Assembly (NCBI GenBank): GCA_016786725.1
Contig: JAEUVU010000012.1
Location: forward strand, 1-64,000
Length of the DNA stretch: 64,000 nucleotides
Reading direction: 5' to 3'
From: Ferruginibacter sp.
GTDB taxonomy: Bacteria > Bacteroidota > Bacteroidia > Chitinophagales > Chitinophagaceae
In this document: positions 63,013 to 64,000 of the stretch, in pieces
Layout of the letters: each line of letters begins with the position of its first letter
Position numbering within the stretch: the first letter of the stretch is position 1
Made by a program: the position numbers and the translations under genes
The notes under the pieces: model-generated
What the model was told of the DNA's origin: nothing
The model's input: the letters and a program-made list of their open reading frames with translations, nothing else
Database searches by the model: none

Positions 63013-63085
63013 ATCTTGAATCGTGAGTTGTGAGTCGTCAATCTTGAGTTCTGCTAATCCCTAATTCCAAACTCCTAATTCCTAA

Positions 63086-63808
63086 TTACTTGGTTATTCC
63101 TAAACTGGCTAAGTACTTATCAACTTCTCCCGAACCAACCCTTTGGCTTGCAGGATACTCATCTTTCAGTTGTTGAAAAAGTTCAATGGCATCTTTTGTT
63201 TTGCCCAAAGCATCTGCATACCGTGCGGCCATGTAAATTGCTTCTGTAGCCATCCCTTCATCAAGCCCGTTGATAGAACCGGCCTTTTTATAATAATCCA
63301 AAGCATCATCGGTTTTCTTTTGCTCTGCATAAGCATGACCTAACAAAAGATAAGTTTTGCTTTGTACCTGGCTTGCCCCATTGGCATCAAATTCTTTTAA
63401 ATGTTTGATGGCTTTATCAAACTGCTTTAACTGAAGATAGCAGGCGCCAATCATATATTCGGCCCTGTTGCCGGATTTGGTACCTCCATATTTGCTGGCA
63501 ATACTTAAAAGACCCGTTACACCATTTGGCTTATCGCCATTCAGTATCATGTTCACTGTATCTTTATTATAGGTAGAAGAACCTGCTACCAACCCAAATA
63601 ATTTTTCTGCAGGAAAGATCAGGTCGCCGGCTTCTCTTTCTTTGGGCTCTGATATGAATTTTTTGTATCCAATAAACCCCGCTAACAATACGATTACTAC
63701 AGAACCAGCGATCATTATTTTTTTGCCGTATGCTGCCCAAAAGCCTTTTGCTTTTGCAACCACTGCATCTGCGTCATTCTGTTCTACCTTTACTTGCTTA
63801 TCTGCCAT
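63086..63808 (-). CDS. YfgM-like membrane-anchored TPR protein
   Basis: The 240-residue protein has one membrane helix (about 31-48, M-I-A-G-S-V-V-I-V-L-L-A-G-F), a basic N-terminus and a C-terminal tetratricopeptide part (A-E-Y-M-I-G-A-C-Y-L-Q-L, L-L-L-G-H-A-Y-A-E-Q-K, A-R-Y-A-D-A-L-G). This is the layout of YfgM, which links to the Sec translocon and periplasmic chaperones in E. coli. It lies 51 bases after the pdhA end, on the same strand. Confidence 0.85.
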   Translation of the reverse strand: MADKQVKVEQNDADAVVAKAKGFWAAYGKKIMIAGSVVIVLLAGFIGYKKFISEPKEREAGDLIFPAEKLFGLVAGSSTYNKDTVNMILNGDKPNGVTGLLSIASKYGGTKSGNRAEYMIGACYLQLKQFDKAIKHLKEFDANGASQVQSKTYLLLGHAYAEQKKTDDALDYYKKAGSINGLDEGMATEAIYMAARYADALGKTKDAIELFQQLKDEYPASQRVGSGEVDKYLASLGITK

Positions 63809-63859
63809 TTTTTTAAATTATGAATTTTGAATTATAAATTTTGAATTTTTACCTATACC

Positions 63860-64000
63860 TTAATCAACTATAAATGGATAATCCTGCTGAACATATACAT
63901 CTTTCAACAGTTCATTATTATCCGGCCAGGGGCTTTCTTCTGCAAAAGTCACTGAATCATCCACTTCTTTTTTAACCCTGTCTATAATCACTTCAAACTC
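63860..64000 (-). CDS. pdhA: pyruvate dehydrogenase E1 alpha subunit, C-terminal part (cut by window edge)
   Basis: The last 46 codons of a leftward gene run from the right edge to TAA at 63860-63862. They read I-I-D-R-V-K-K-E-V-D-D-S-V, F-A-E-E-S-P-W-P and D-V-Y-V-Q-Q-D-Y-P-F, the C-terminus of the E1 alpha component of pyruvate dehydrogenase. The rest of the gene lies outside the window. Confidence 0.85.
   Translation of the reverse strand, partial: EFEVIIDRVKKEVDDSVTFAEESPWPDNNELLKDVYVQQDYPFIVD

Overview
The window looks like a chromosomal segment of a Bacteroidota bacterium, most probably of the Chitinophagaceae type. The reasons are a moderately AT-rich composition, many Sec signal peptides ending in A-Q, an outer-membrane PorV of the type IX secretion system (T9SS), a T9SS-type C-terminal sorting domain, a CarboxypepD_reg-type TonB-dependent receptor, DUF4331, DUF5916 and DUF6600 proteins, and TAnnTTTG-type promoter -7 boxes. 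The taxonomic call is inference from gene content. I see no tRNA, rRNA, CRISPR array, transposase or phage gene.

Left part (1-15.7 kb): a secreted protein of unknown function, a YgjV-like membrane domain fused to a GNAT acetyltransferase, a periplasmic TPR protein with a membrane tail, a small lipoprotein, and two caspase-like (peptidase C14) secreted proteins that converge on each other, one with a long TPR array. Then follow an M14 carboxypeptidase-like protein, an MscS channel, and small secreted proteins (DUF6370, PsbP/DcrB-like, NTF2-like, DUF6600).

Middle part (15.9-38.3 kb): an MBL-fold hydrolase and a TVP38-type membrane protein, a DUF5916 outer-membrane protein, a secreted protein with four CBM48-like repeats next to a two-domain aspartyl protease, a GreA/B-like protein, PhnA, a pentameric ligand-gated ion channel homologue, a dienelactone hydrolase, a GNAT enzyme, an FKBP isomerase, a DNase II homologue with a histone-H1-like lysine/alanine tail, a Gfo/Idh/MocA oxidoreductase, the histidine-degradation pair hutU and hutH, a PrsW-type protease, a Ycf48-like protein, an ECF sigma factor and two small membrane proteins.

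Right part (38.4-64 kb): smc, a TPR protein, dnaG, a DUF4349 lipoprotein, an EVE-domain protein, tatA, porV followed by two tandem DUF4331 paralogues (only the second with a sorting domain), a TPR lipoprotein, a probable metal-uptake cluster (His-containing small protein, TonB-dependent receptor, HupE/UreJ protein), and a leftward run holding a LutA-like Fe-S protein, a lipoprotein, ribH, a YfgM-like TPR protein and the C-terminus of the pyruvate dehydrogenase E1 alpha subunit at the right edge.

Intergenic regions carry many palindromic or dispersed repeats, including REP-like elements with a GAGCTTGTCGAA-type core at two full sites and one partial site. The observations I rate highest are the cytoplasmic-looking DNase II with a chromatin-like tail, the ligand-gated channel homologue, and the caspase-like pair.
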